Of a stretch of 64,000 nt of DNA, positions 1-10,829 are shown piece by piece. Both the position numbers and the translations under genes were made by a program. Origin of the DNA: Notamacropus eugenii (lineage: Eukaryota > Chordata > Mammalia > Diprotodontia > Macropodidae). The DNA lies in the NCBI RefSeq assembly GCF_028372415.1, contig NC_092875.1:34304817-34368816 (forward strand). Reading direction: 5' to 3'. The notes under the pieces are model-generated. The model searched no databases and had not been told where the DNA came from. It saw only the letters and a program-made list of their open reading frames with translations. The number at the start of each line of letters is the position of its first letter. Position 1 is the first letter of the stretch.

Positions 1-2177
1 TTCTGATATAAGAGAAGTGACTTAGGAGAAAGGGTTCTGACCTCCACAGGGGAGCCACTGCCCACACTGCCCCCAAAACCCACGGAATCACACGTGGGAG
101 GGGCATAGCCATCATCATAGTGACAGTGCTTGAGGTTGTTACAGACCCCTCGGCCATGGCACAGGGCCTCTGGCTCACAGTCATACTGCAATGCCTGCAT
201 GGCAGAGCACGTGCGGTTGAGACAGATCTTCTGGGGGCCACACAAGGTGCCTTCCTGCACAGCCCCTCCATCAGGGAGATCCACATCCTCAAAGAGATCC
301 ACTCCCCAGCACCATGTGTTCTCCAGGGGGATCTGGATGAGAGTGTGGTGGTCCCTCATTTGGGGCAACCTCAGGATATCCTCACACAGCAGCCTCCCAC
401 ACATGACATTCTCAGGCTCACACTTGACAAACACCTTGTGTAAGCCCTTCTGGTCACTGCCACAGTTCCCAAACCTGTCCCCTTGGCTGTTCAGGTGATG
501 GTAACAGCTATGCCGGGCAACTCTGGAACCCTCCCCAAACACCTCCACACACTGGCTCTGCAGGCTCCTACAGCGGCCCTGGTAGCAGTACCCTTCACCC
601 CTGCAAGGGGTGCCATCTTGCTTGTAGGTGTCTGGCTGGCACCACATGGAGCTGCCATTACAGTACTCAGGGAGGTCACACTCATCCATGCTGGCACGAC
701 AGGGTGTGGAGGCCTTCAGAAACTTGCACTTTCTGCAGCAGGCTCCAAAAGCACAGTCTGAGCCCAGCCTCAGCTGGCAAGAGGGCAGGCAGCACGGGTC
801 CTTCATGCAGTCTTGAGGACCACCACAGTCACACTCCTCCCCTTGGTCTACCATGTGGTCCCCACAGAAGGGCTTGCTGACCATGCCCCTGGGCCCTGGT
901 TTGTCATAGAGGCATGATCCTTTGTGTTGCGGTAGGAATTCATAGAAATCCTCCAAGCTGCAGTTGCTAAAATGACTCTCAAAGCTGATTGTTGCAAGCA
1001 TGATGCAGGATGGCTGGTCAGGACACATGCAAGCCAGGTGGTCATGCTTCATGCCCAAGTTATGGCCCAACTCATGGACCATGAGCAAAGCAAACAGAGT
1101 AGGATCTTCATGGTAGAAAGATTCCACTCCTGCTGCAAGCTCAGACACACAGGCCCCATTGAGAAAGGCTTCCCCCATGAACTCCCCTGGGTCATAGCCC
1201 ACTATGAGATGGGCAACATCATGCTTTGCCCGACTGACCAGCTCCCCTTCTCTCCAGTGGTTGAAATTGTGCAGCACTTCCTGCAAGTCCCCAGAAACCC
1301 TCACCTGGTCCCTCTCTGTCCAGATCTCCAAACCTGTCAGGACCACCTTGACACGGATTCCCTGACTGTAGGTGTTGACATGGGCAAGGGCGTCCATCAC
1401 CATCTGGACTGTCTTGGTCACGCTGCTTTTCCACATTTGGAAACGCCTGTTGTTGACCACGACAAACATCTCTACATACTTGGTGTGTGACCAGATGTAG
1501 TTCAGGGCCTCAGGTTCAAGCATCTCTTTCTCTTCCTTTCTCTGTTTCTGCACACTGCTTCTGGATCTTTGGTCTTCCTCAGTGGTCACCCTGCAGGAAC
1601 TGTGGAGCTGCCAATCCACATGATATAAGATGTGTTCAAACTGCCTCAATGTTTCAATGGGTTCAATGCAATAGACCATTTTCTGGATGGTCACTATGCC
1701 CCAAAGGCCTGAACAGGTGCTGACAGACACAATGGACCCCAGCTCACCTTCTACGAATCCATCATAGTGGCAACTGTCTGGGATAAAAGACATGTCTAAA
1801 CTTGGGACACCTTTGGAGTAGGTGTAGACAGGGAAATTCTTGACAAATAATCTTCTCCTGAAGTGAATAACTTGCCTCTTCTCTTTCATTAGCAGCACAT
1901 ATGACAGTTTACCTTTTGAATCTTCTTTGTCCCCGAATGTTAACCTACTGGGGATGATGGTTTCATAGGAAGAGTGATGTACTGATTCTGAGGTACCATA
2001 AATACCTAGGAAAAGAATGTTCACCAATAACAAGAAGATGCCCAGCCTGATGTGATAGGCTCCAAGAACGAGATCCAAGACCCCCATCTGGGAAGTCGTC
2101 GATGAAAATTCTCTCTCAACCTCATTCATGACCATTTGTTTCTCAGAGACCCTAACTGGAGCCACAGTCACAGACAT
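1..2177 (-). CDS. ADAM1: Intronless ADAM metalloprotease-disintegrin, probably ADAM1 (fertilin alpha); 3' part off the left edge
   Basis: One open frame of 725 codons runs from an ATG at 2177 off the left edge without a stop. An in-frame TGA two codons upstream bounds the start; Met31 is a possible alternative start just before the hydrophobic signal segment (about residues 44-60). Order of regions: propeptide with a cysteine switch (TCSGLWG, Cys155), metalloprotease domain (about 230-425) with the intact zinc motif HELGHNLGMKHD at 368-379 (plus-strand 1041-1076) and CIM Met-turn at 391-393, disintegrin domain (about 436-515, loop CRASMDECDLPEYC at 493-506), cysteine-rich region, and EGF-like Cys pattern (about 667-696). 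The transmembrane segment and tail would lie beyond position 1. Family knowledge: ADAM1 pairs with ADAM2 (fertilin beta) on sperm and is intronless in mouse; human ADAM1A/B are pseudogenes. The identity as ADAM1 rests on single-exon structure and position downstream of MAPKAPK5. Other intronless testis ADAMs (ADAM20/21 group) are the alternative. Confidence 0.85.
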   Translation of the reverse strand, partial: MSVTVAPVRVSEKQMVMNEVEREFSSTTSQMGVLDLVLGAYHIRLGIFLLLVNILFLGIYGTSESVHHSSYETIIPSRLTFGDKEDSKGKLSYVLLMKEKRQVIHFRRRLFVKNFPVYTYSKGVPSLDMSFIPDSCHYDGFVEGELGSIVSVSTCSGLWGIVTIQKMVYCIEPIETLRQFEHILYHVDWQLHSSCRVTTEEDQRSRSSVQKQRKEEKEMLEPEALNYIWSHTKYVEMFVVVNNRRFQMWKSSVTKTVQMVMDALAHVNTYSQGIRVKVVLTGLEIWTERDQVRVSGDLQEVLHNFNHWREGELVSRAKHDVAHLIVGYDPGEFMGEAFLNGACVSELAAGVESFYHEDPTLFALLMVHELGHNLGMKHDHLACMCPDQPSCIMLATISFESHFSNCSLEDFYEFLPQHKGSCLYDKPGPRGMVSKPFCGDHMVDQGEECDCGGPQDCMKDPCCLPSCQLRLGSDCAFGACCRKCKFLKASTPCRASMDECDLPEYCNGSSMWCQPDTYKQDGTPCRGEGYCYQGRCRSLQSQCVEVFGEGSRVARHSCYHHLNSQGDRFGNCGSDQKGLHKVFVKCEPENVMCGRLLCEDILRLPQMRDHHTLIQIPLENTWCWGVDLFEDVDLPDGGAVQEGTLCGPQKICLNRTCSAMQALQYDCEPEALCHGRGVCNNLKHCHYDDGYAPPTCDSVGFGGSVGSGSPVEVRTLSPKSLLLYQ

Positions 2178-2959
2178 AACTCAAGTCAAGTAACTGATGA
2201 TGTCCTCAGCACCGTCCTCACTGTGGTCCCTGATTTCAATTACATGGTCATTTCTTTAAGTTCTGTAGCTTCTTAATGGCCACCATCCTCAGAATTTCCC
2301 CCCCACTCCCTGATCTACTGACCTCCCCTCTTCCCCTTAAATGGTTTGGTTCTGCAGCCCCCATGCAAGAGCAGTAGCCTCAGTGTTCCCTGCTGGCATT
2401 CCCCAGTGAGCCTTTTGCCTTCATAGACAGCTAGGACAATAGAGGGCCAACCAGTAGGCTAGCTCAGGACAGACATAGGTCAAAAAAGTAATACCATTTC
2501 TCTCTCCATTCTTAGCCCCAGACACTCTGGGCACAGACCCCTCCCCCACCCGTTCAGGGTATCCGTTACTCTGCCCACTCTTTGAATCTAAGAGTTCCAG
2601 AGGTGGGGCCCAGAGATCTGAGCAAGGCCTAGAACTTTTCTCACTACATGCTCTCCCAAAACCAGCACCATTTGTCCTGTTCCACTCTCCCTCTCTGATT
2701 CGGTGCCTCTTCTGCTCCCAAAATTGACCACTGATCTGCTGGTGACCAGACAATGTCCCACTAACATTCACTCTCACTCTCAAAGGGACTGAGCCTACCC
2801 TTTCTGCCATATTTCCCATTTCCTTTGGAATAAGTAACAGACCCTGCACCATCCTATCCGGTAAGTGCCAATTTACCAATACTTAATTGAGACAGCAGTT
2901 CTGAAGTTTCAAGGAGAAATCAACCTCTCCAAAGATTCAGGGAACCGCATCAAGTGGGC
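2178..2959. other. 5' flank of the ADAM gene, nothing recognised
   Basis: About 780 bases upstream of the ADAM start codon. No clear repeat, exon or CpG island is seen. It should hold the promoter and 5' UTR if the gene is transcribed, but I cannot point to a specific element. Confidence 0.4.
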
Positions 2960-3245
2960 AAAGTTCTTAATAATATTTGTGTGGTGCTTTACAAATATTA
3001 TCTCATTCAAATCTTACAATAAGTGCTGTTATCCCCATTTTACAACTGAGGAAACTGAGGCAGAGAGAGATTTGCCCAAGATCACATGACAAGTAAGTGT
3101 CTGAGACTGGATTTGAACTTAGATTTTCCTGACTCCCAGCCTGGTGATCTGCCTCTGCAGCTGTGGACAAATATAAAGTTTATTCATTCAACATTCATTT
3201 ATTAAGCAAGCACCTAATGTCATGGGCTTACAGAAGAAAAAAAAA
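2960..3245 (-). repeat. MIR/THER1-type SINE remnant
   Basis: The plus strand carries the reverse of the CORE-SINE signature: 'ttttacaactgaggaaactgaggc' region at about 3037-3060, then a 'gatttgaac' and 'tgactcccagcctggtg' region. A short 'catttattaagcaagcacctaatgt' tail follows at about 3195. It is strongly diverged. Confidence 0.6.
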
Positions 3246-3649
3246 TATTTGAACTCTGTATTTTAGGCAGAAGCCTGCAAGAAACAATTTTTATCCATGT
3301 TACTAACCAATAATTTAATTAATAATTTTTAATAATAATTATTTCAATTAGACAAACTTTTATCACTTCTACTTAGACACAGGTCTAGAAAGGGGCAGAA
3401 TTTCTCCATAGCTTTGAAAAAATCTTTCTTATGTAAGCCACTTCTGGAGTTATAATTTGTAGTAATCTCAAACAAGAAACACAATTCCAGTTGAAATTAA
3501 GCAAGGGTTTAGAACTGAGGTAACAAGTCAGGCAGCAGTTTGCTTCAGCAAACAGAGCAGAGGTCACAGTCTTTGGCCCACCCAGAGATTCTAAAACCAT
3601 TCCTCTCTGACCATTACTTCTAAGAAAACAGTTAACCTGGGGCCCATAA

Positions 3650-3740
3650 ATTACACACAGTTACACACATACACACAAACACATAGATGCATATATGTAT
3701 ATAAGCACATATGTGTATATATGTGTGTATGTATGTTTCT
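3650..3740. repeat. (CA)n / (ATGT)n simple repeat
   Basis: Runs of acacac followed by alternating atgtgtat units; low-complexity microsatellite. Confidence 0.8.
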
Positions 3741-4599
3741 TTTGTAATGGGGGTCTGCAGCATGCGCAAACCCTACCAGCTTTTTACCTTGATGCAATCT
3801 GTCCATGTGAGGAACCTAGGAAGACTGCTTTCAGGAGAGACAGTGGAGCAGGCATAGACATTCTATAACTAATTCCAGTTGGCTAATTATATGGTTGGTT
3901 GAAGCCTTTTTCAGTTGGCTATATAGCTAAAACTGTCAGCATCTTCAAAAGTCAGCTTTGGCTGTCTTTGCTTCTTCTGTGTCTGCAGGAACTCCACTTT
4001 TTGCTCATGAGAGACCATGCGCTGAGGGGAAGAAAAGTGTTCAAGCCTTTCCCTCTTAAGCCATGTGGCCCCAGGTACCCCCTGGGTCTTTCATTCTTTT
4101 CCATTTGGGGTTCAGATGCTGTAGGGAGTGGGTTGCCTGACCACAAGAGAGGGGGCCATGGGAATTCAGGAGCCAGAATCTAGGCTGGTCAGCACAGCAC
4201 TGATGTCCCAAGGAACAAGGAGTAACTTTGGAGAGTAGTTTTCAGGACCACAACCTGGCCAAAAGATTCATCTGCCAGCAATGTTGCCTTTAGATGTGAA
4301 CTTGGAAAGACCAATGCTTTGTAGGAACTGAGACAAGTTCTGAGTACTCCCCCAGAAACTGAGGCATAAGACAGAACATTCTGTCCTCAGGTAGCTCTCA
4401 AGCTACTGGGGGAAATGTTTGTACTTCTGTTCTTTCTACAGCTGAAAGTAAAAAATCCTCTGTAAAAGGTACTCAGTCAAGTGATTAAATGGAATTGAGG
4501 TGCTCAACACCAACCCCCCAATAAATGGGGGAGGGAGGAACATAGCCTATGATGACTTTAAGTCAATGGCAACAGAAAAAGCCAGGAAGGCAACCCACA

Positions 4600-4995
4600 A
4601 CACTCCAGTGAATCCGTTTGTCAACCCCATAAGACCCCTATAGATCACCAGACTTATGGTACTACCCTGAGAGGTTAGATTCCCCAGGAGAATCTAAGTT
4701 GTGCTCCAACACAACCTGCTAGTATCCCAGTAAGTTTCACTTTCACTCCTGAAATTCATAAAGGTATCAAGTCTTATGGTACCATACTGATAATTGGGAC
4801 TGCTCCAGAAAAGAAATATACTTGGCGTTGCTAAACAGACTTCCTCCCCATACCCAATATTTCCACTTTCACCTCCGGAAACTTAAATAGGCCTCCAGCC
4901 TTATGGTACTACTCTGAGTTTAGTCAACTCTCCTGGAAACAGAATGCCTTTGGGACTGTTTAATCCTCATGGATTTTCAGTGTCCTAAAATCTCA
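4600..4995. repeat. Divergent tandem repeat, unit about 120-127 bp, three clear copies
   Basis: A 20-base block recurs at 4651-4670 (gacttatggtactaccctga), 4771-4790 (gtcttatggtaccatactga) and 4898-4917 (gccttatggtactactctga). The last two copies share more sequence to the left (tttcactttcac... against ttccactttcac...) and a 'tcc-gaaa' motif about 30 bases to the right. Similar 'ctccagaaa/ccaagaaactg' motifs near 4350, 5088 and 5203 suggest that the array was once longer. I do not recognise the family. Confidence 0.6.
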
Positions 4996-5655
4996 TAGTA
5001 GCAGTAGAGGGCAAAGTTGAGGTTTGGCTCCCTCATGTTGTGTCCTTATAGCCCAATTACTCCTCTAGATGTGAGGTCTCATGTGCCCCAAGAAACTGGG
5101 GTTGCCTAGGCCCTTCTCTTGCTAAAACGTTGAAATCCAGAATTGAGCCGACCAAGAAATCTTCCCTTCTCTACCCAAAAGGCTGGGATTTAGAAACTAT
5201 TCCTCCAGAAAGCTGAGGGTCAGGAACTTCCACCATTCAGACATGGTTCCTCTATCCATCTCTTGAGTTGAAAGATTACATGATTGCTTCTTCAAAGTTG
5301 GGTCCATATGACAGAGAATATAAGACACCTCTAGCACACATCAGCCACTAGCAAATCCTATGGGATGAAGAGAAACCTCATCCTTGTCCCCAGAACCCAG
5401 CCCTATTCTTAGTTCTTTGGCTTGCTGAAGAGGTCACTGGACAAAAAAAAAAGGTGATGGTGCAACTAACTCCCATTTATCGTTCCAACACTAAGGATTG
5501 GTTCTTCCTACAACACTCCAAGCCAACTAATTCATCACCAACCAACCACAAGGAGACCAGAACAGATCAAATGGGCATGTACCACCTCTTTCACAGGGAG
5601 TGGTAATCAAAGGCCCAGAGACTCCATCTCCTGGGAAATTCATCAAGTTATTCAG
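4996..5655. other. Intergenic DNA, nothing recognised
   Basis: No gene or clear repeat is seen apart from possible worn continuation of the tandem array up to about 5240. Confidence 0.4.
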
Positions 5656-5659
5656 TGAA

Positions 5660-6125
5660 TTCCTCTGATTCAATTAATCAATAATTTACTAACAATCTAC
5701 AATTGCCAGGCACTGTGCAAGAAACCAGGGTTACAAAGACAGAAATGGAAGAGCACCTACCCTAAAGGAGCTTACATCCTACTGGAGGAGAACAATACGT
5801 ATATAAATAGGAAATATATTCAAAGTAAATATAAGGTAAATTGTTGGGCCAGGGAAAACATGAACAACTGGAGGGAATCTAGCACATGTGAAGGCAGCTG
5901 GGGATTCCAAGAGAATGAGGCATAAGTGAAAGTCAATACAAAGGCATCATACATAGGCCAGCTTGGCTAGAATGTAGTGCACATCAAGCCAAAGCAAGAG
6001 CATTTATTAAGCATTTACTGTGTGCTAAGCACTGGAGATACAAATATAAGCAAATAGGATGAGAATCTCTGCCTTCAAGGAGCTTCTATTCTAATAGGGG
6101 AAGATAATACGTACAACGAAGCTGA
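5660..6125 (+). repeat. CR1/L3-type LINE or SINE 3'-end fragments (two)
   Basis: Two copies of the block 'ccaggcactgtgcaag' / 'tgtgctaagcactgg', each followed by 'gatacaaa-gcaaa', 'ctcaaggagcttac/ttct' and 'ctaatggggagaacaatac' (about 5705-5830 and 6005-6120). This block is repeated many times elsewhere in the window. Confidence 0.65.
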
Positions 6126-6379
6126 AAGTGGGGGAAAGGTGGTTTCCCTCATTCTGGAATTTGGGAATCAGCGTACATTTATTTCATAGCTGGTTGAGTC
6201 CTTTCCCTCTCAGGCTTCACCTTTGCAAACTGAAGTTTTTAAGTCTGTCCTCATAAGATAAGAGCTCCATTGATGTGACCATCTCAGTTACCCCTATGGA
6301 CTTTCTCTGGGTCCATTCTATGTTTCTTAAGTCACGTACTGGTCTGCACTTGACCCCAACATTAGGTATGTCACTTTTT

Positions 6380-7605
6380 TTGCCAAAAGGCACACCTTAA
6401 CACACTGGCTCTCTAGACTCTTGCACGAACTGCCCTTGGTAGCAACCACCATCTTGCTTGGAGGTGTCTGCTTGGCACCATTGGAGTACTCAAGGTCATA
6501 CTCATCCCCCTGGGAATGACAGGGCATGGCTGCCCTGTCTACACTCTTTGCAGTAGGGTCCAAAAGCAGTCTGAGCCTTTTCTCATCTGGCAGCAGCAGT
6601 CCTTCCCACAATCCTGTTGAATGCCTCATCCTTGCCTTCTATTTATCCCATAGTCTCCAAAGAAGAGTTTCCTGAGCCTCCATTCCCCTGGGGCATGATT
6701 TGTGTGAAGGGTAAGGTCCATTGTGGGGAGGTAGAAGTTCACAGAAAGAGTTTGAAATGATCACTAAAGTTACCCTCAAAGGTAACAAAATTGAATCATA
6801 ATTCTGGTCTGGTCTAGACTTAGGTAAGCCAAGTGGCCACACTTCATGCCCAGACTGTAGTCCAGATCATGCTGAATTATCAGTGTAGCAAACTGAAGGG
6901 CATCATCATGAGAGAAGCATTTGACCCTCACTTCAAGCCTAGCAATGGAGGCATCACCAAGGTTTATAGATGTTCCAGGATCATGCCCCAAAATAAGACG
7001 GACGTTTTCGTATTCTGCCTCTGGTGAAAACTGCAAAGGACTCCCTAAAAGCGCATGGAATCTTCTTCTGGTTCAAATCTCCAAAGCCATCTTAACCACC
7101 ATTACCATGAAACCCTGGCTATAGGCTTTGACACGTGCAAGGACACCCATTACCATCTGCACCATCTTGACCATCTGAAGCTATCGATTCTCAACAACAA
7201 ACAGCTCCATGTACTTGAGGTATGATCAGATAGCGTTCAGGGCTATGTCTTGTTTTTAGATTCTGCATGCTGGTTCCAAGTTTTTGGTTTTCTTCTCCAG
7301 TGACTCTACAGAAGCTAAATGGGTATTCAATCATGCAGTAGTTGATGTGTGCAGACTCCCTTGAGAATGAAGCTGTTGCTGACAGACAGAAGGGACCCAG
7401 CTCACTTTCTATAGATCTATCGTGGTCACAGTCACTAGGATGCCACTGTGTAGGTGTAGTTAGGGAAGTTTTTGACAAACCTCTTTTTTAGCTTCAGGTG
7501 AAACCATCTGACTCTTGCTTTTCATAAGCACTGGGCAGACCACTTCTCCCAGTCTTCCCTTCCCCAGAAAGATAACCACCTAGCGATGACTGTTCTACAA
7601 AAGCA
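6380..7605 (-). pseudogene. ADAM1: Decayed ADAM1 paralogue (processed or tandem duplicate)
   Basis: Minus-strand translation matches the ADAM at 1-2177 in pieces and in the same order. Pieces include KKRFVKNFPNYTYT against RRLFVKNFPVYTYS (about 7440-7490), YMELFVVENR-LQMVK against YVEMFVVVNNRRFQMWK (about 7180-7220), LILGHDPG against LIVGYDPG (about 6975), and SLESQCVKV against SLQSQCVEV (about 6390-6420). The zinc motif has decayed to HDLDYSLGMKCG, losing the catalytic Glu and two of three His ligands. Several frameshifts and stops break the frame. The signal peptide end and everything after the start of the cysteine-rich region are missing. It cannot make a working protease. It lies in the same orientation as the intact copy and about 4.2 kb upstream, so a tandem duplication followed by loss of one copy is likely. 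Confidence 0.88.
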
Positions 7606-7614
7606 ATTTGCTGG

Positions 7615-7888
7615 ATTTCTGGTCAAGATGGCTACATTAACAAAAAAGCAGACTCCCTGGCTCCCACATACCTATTCTAGGAAATTAATGAAATTTGTAT
7701 CAGACTGAAAAATGATCGCAAAACTACAGTAAGGGACCTTTGACCTTTCCCCATCCCAGAACCGTGCAAAAAGTGTCAAAGGGCCAAAGGCAATAGAAAG
7801 GGGTGTTACCAGTAAAGCCAATGCCAGTGTAAGCAAACAAGACAAGCATCCCAGGACAACCAGGAGACAGGCAAAAAAACCATGTAGT
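7615..7888 (+). mobile_element. L1/HAL1-like 5' fragment
   Basis: Begins 'tggtcaagatggctacatt-aca-aaaagcagactccctggctccc', which resembles the start of marsupial L1-type elements. It is followed directly by a CR1/L3-like insert, and the L1/HAL1-like sequence seems to resume at about 8445. Confidence 0.45.
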
Positions 7889-8444
7889 CCGGCAGTCACG
7901 CAATAAGCATTTATTTGTGCTTTGTGCCAGGCATTGTGCTAAGCACTGGGGATACAAAGAAAAGCAAAACATTCCCTGCCCTCAAGCTTACAACCTAATG
8001 AGAGAGACAAGCAGCAAACAAATATATGCAAACAAGCCATACGTAGGATAATTGGGACATAATTAAGAGGGAAGGCACTAAAATTAAGAGGAAAGACTTC
8101 CTGTAGATGGCATTTTCATTGACAGACTATTCCAATTGCAGAGGAGAGTCTGGATTGAAGACCATGTTCGGGGGGAGGGGAGAGAGGAAGAAGGGGCAAC
8201 TGGAAAGGTTGTGGGCAGGGAGGAAGTCTAGATTATGTAGGACTTTGAACATCAAACAGAGGATTGTATTTGGTCCTGGAAGTGAGAGGGAGTCACTAGA
8301 GGGAGTCTGCAAGCCTCTGTATCTGGACAAAGTAAGAGCAGAGAGCTCCTTCAAGAAAACCCCGGGAAAGGGAAGATCAGAAAGCCCCAGAGTGGTAAGA
8401 AATTTTCAGGGGCACCAGAAATACATAATATTGACCTTGTAAGC
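7889..8444 (-). mobile_element. CR1/L3-type LINE 3' end, inserted in an L1/HAL1-like element
   Basis: The plus strand shows 'gcatttatttgtgctttg' then 'tgccaggcattgtgctaagc', 'ggggatacaaagaaaagc', 'ctaatgagagagacaagc', and further right 'ggactttgaacatcaaacagaggattgtatttggtcctgg'. This is the antisense of the 3' part of a CR1/L3-type reverse-transcriptase element, so the element itself points to the minus strand. Confidence 0.6.
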
Positions 8445-9995
8445 ACAGGGGAACATTAGTAACCAGTACAACAAGGTGGCACTCAGCCTGGGACAGTCCA
8501 GGCACACAGATGCTCTGAGATCCCTAGAACTATCTTGAAACATCACAGAGAGTCAATGCTCTGAATCTAAAAGATGAGGGGAAGGGGAAGAGTTAGTTCC
8601 AATAAGTGGGGTCAATTAAGGTAACAGAGGATACGATTAAGCAGGGCTGATCATCCCAACCAAAAGCACAGAAGGGGGCAAAGTCCTACACTGGCATAAA
8701 TCCTTAATTCAGGAACTAAAAGATGAGTAAACCAAAAAAGAAACTCAGCAATGGAAAAAAATACAAGACAGCTAAATGTGCCTAAAAATCTAGCCTACAA
8801 GGAGAAAGTGACCCTTTAGCAGCTACAAGTAAAATCTCAAAGGAAAAATGCCATCTGATGCCATTAATGACATGGTCCATCATCATCACAGATCTCCAGG
8901 TGATGCCTGCAGTGTGAATATCTAAAATAAAAATTCCAAGAGAAAAGAGTCAGTAATCAGGTAAACCTGACTCAAATCCTTGAAAACCAGAACAAACTAA
9001 ATAGAAATCAATCACTCCATGATACTTTAAGAAATATCAGAACAAAATCTAAAGATTTAAAAAATAGAAGAAAATGTAAGATATCTGATATAAAAAACAA
9101 CTGACCTGGAAAACAATTCAAGTAGAAATGTAACTAAAAATCATTGGACTCTCTGAAAACCACAATTTAAAAAAAAATACTCTGGATACTCTATGTCAAG
9201 AAATCATAAGTGATGTCTTGCCCAGATATATTGGAACTAGAGGGCAAGATGAAGGTAGAAAAAAATTCACTTATCACTTCCTGAAAGGAACTCCAAAAAA
9301 TAAAGTCCCAAGAACACCAGAGGCAAAGAAAAAATACCACAAGCATCCAGAAAAAAAGCAATTCAAATACCAAGACATTATAGCTATGAATAGGATCACA
9401 TAAGACCTGGCAGCTCCTACAATAAACTAGAGGAGATCTTGGAATAAAATAGTCCAAAAGGCAAAAAAAATACAGGCTTATAACCAAGAATAACATAACC
9501 TGAGTTAAAGAATATTCCTACTGGGGGAAAAATTTACTTTTAATGGAATAGAGGATTTTCAAGGATTGCTGAGGAAAAGATCAGAACTGAGTTTGAAGGG
9601 TCAAGAGAAACCTTAAAAGGTAAATTAATTTGAGCAATTGGAAGGTACTGTTTGATGCTGTAGTGCTAACATTCTTATTAAGGGAAAAGAAACAAGTATC
9701 CCTTCTGAATCTTAATATCTTGAAAATATATAGAAATGATTCAAGACAATTCCAAAGGACTCATGAAGAAAAATGCTATCCATCTCCAAACAAAGAACTG
9801 ACAAACTCTTAAGTGCAACTACTTTTCCCTTTATTTTCTACAACATGACTAAGGTGGAAATGTTTTGCATGACTTCACATGTACAATGAGTACCATACTG
9901 CTTGCCTTCTCAATGGATGGAGGAAGGAGAGAATTTGAAACTCAAGTTTTTAAAATGAATGTTAAAAAATAAATAAAAATTTAAAAGAAAACTTA
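8445..9995 (+). mobile_element. L1/HAL1-like LINE fragment with A-rich tail
   Basis: Diverged A-rich sequence with ORF1-like remnants (for example 'ttggaactagagggcaagatgaaggtag', 'cacataagacctggcagctcctacaataaa'), a 3' region near 9835-9960, and an AAATAAATAAAAATT-rich end at about 9965-9990. The frame is broken throughout. It carries a 56-bp block at 8857-8912 repeated near 12068. Confidence 0.6.
8857..8970. repeat. Copy A of a dispersed block with a nearly identical 53-bp core
   Basis: The core 8857-8912 matches 12068-12120 with two base changes and a 3-base insertion (an extra cat). Weaker similarity continues to the shared tcaggtaaacc at 8957-8967 (copy B 12155-12165). Confidence 0.6.
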
Positions 9996-10194
9996 AAAAG
10001 TATATGAAATCTCTTGGAAAAATGTAATGAGGAAATTAAATAAGAAAAATAGATGAAGGGGGTGGATTGGATCTGTTCTGAGAATTTTAAGAGGAGTAGG
10101 GGGGTAAAGAAATACACTAGTGTAGAAAGGAGGAAGAAGGGGGTGGAATTTGCCAAGAAGAGTATATAAATATGGAGGAAAGTTTGGTGTGTTT

Positions 10195-10510
10195 TCAGTC
10201 AAATAAGTGAGCATTTATTAAGTATTTCTCAGTGCCAGGCACTGTGCTAAATAATGGGCCAAAAAGAAAAGCAAAAACCGTTTCTGTCTTTGAGGAACTC
10301 GTAATCAAATGGGAGACAACACGCAAAAAACACTATATGCAAACAAAATATATACAGGATAAATTGGAGATAATGTCAGAGTGAAAGCATCTGCCTTAAG
10401 GGAGACTAGGAAAGGCTTCCCACAGAGGGCTCAACTTTAGCTGAGACTTAAAGCCAGGGGAGCCAGGAGGCAGGCATGAGGAGAGAGAATATTTCAAGCC
10501 CAAGAGACAA
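10195..10510 (-). mobile_element. CR1/L3-type LINE 3' end
   Basis: The plus strand shows 'gagcatttattaagtatttctcagtgccaggcactgtgctaa', then 'gtaatcaaatgggagacaac', 'gcaaacaaaatatatacaggataaattggagataatgtcagag' and 'ggcttcccacagaggg'. This is the recurrent antisense 3' block. Confidence 0.65.
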
Positions 10511-10829
10511 CTAGTGAAAACACACAGCTCCAATGTAGTATGTCAAACTATATGTGTGTGTTCAATCTTCCTTAGTCTGTCTCAGATAAGAGTGGGGGTA
10601 GAACAGTTTATGTAAGGATAATAATATAATATGGTAAGGACAAACAACTCCAAAAGGTTAAAGACTCCCATCAGCACAATGACTAATCAATGATCCTCAG
10701 GACTTGGGATGGGTTCTGTTCCTCACTTCCTGACAAAGGGGATGGACTGAAGGTATAGATAGACATTTTTGGACATGGTTCCAGCGTGGGATCAAGTCTT
10801 GCTTACCTATACTTAACTGTTCTTTTTCC

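Noticed and set aside
1219-1434. Short frames within 120-1490 on either strand (for example 972-1490 plus, 1219-1434 minus)
   Set aside because: They are other-frame shadows of the 725-codon ADAM frame, which explains the whole stretch and carries the domain motifs.
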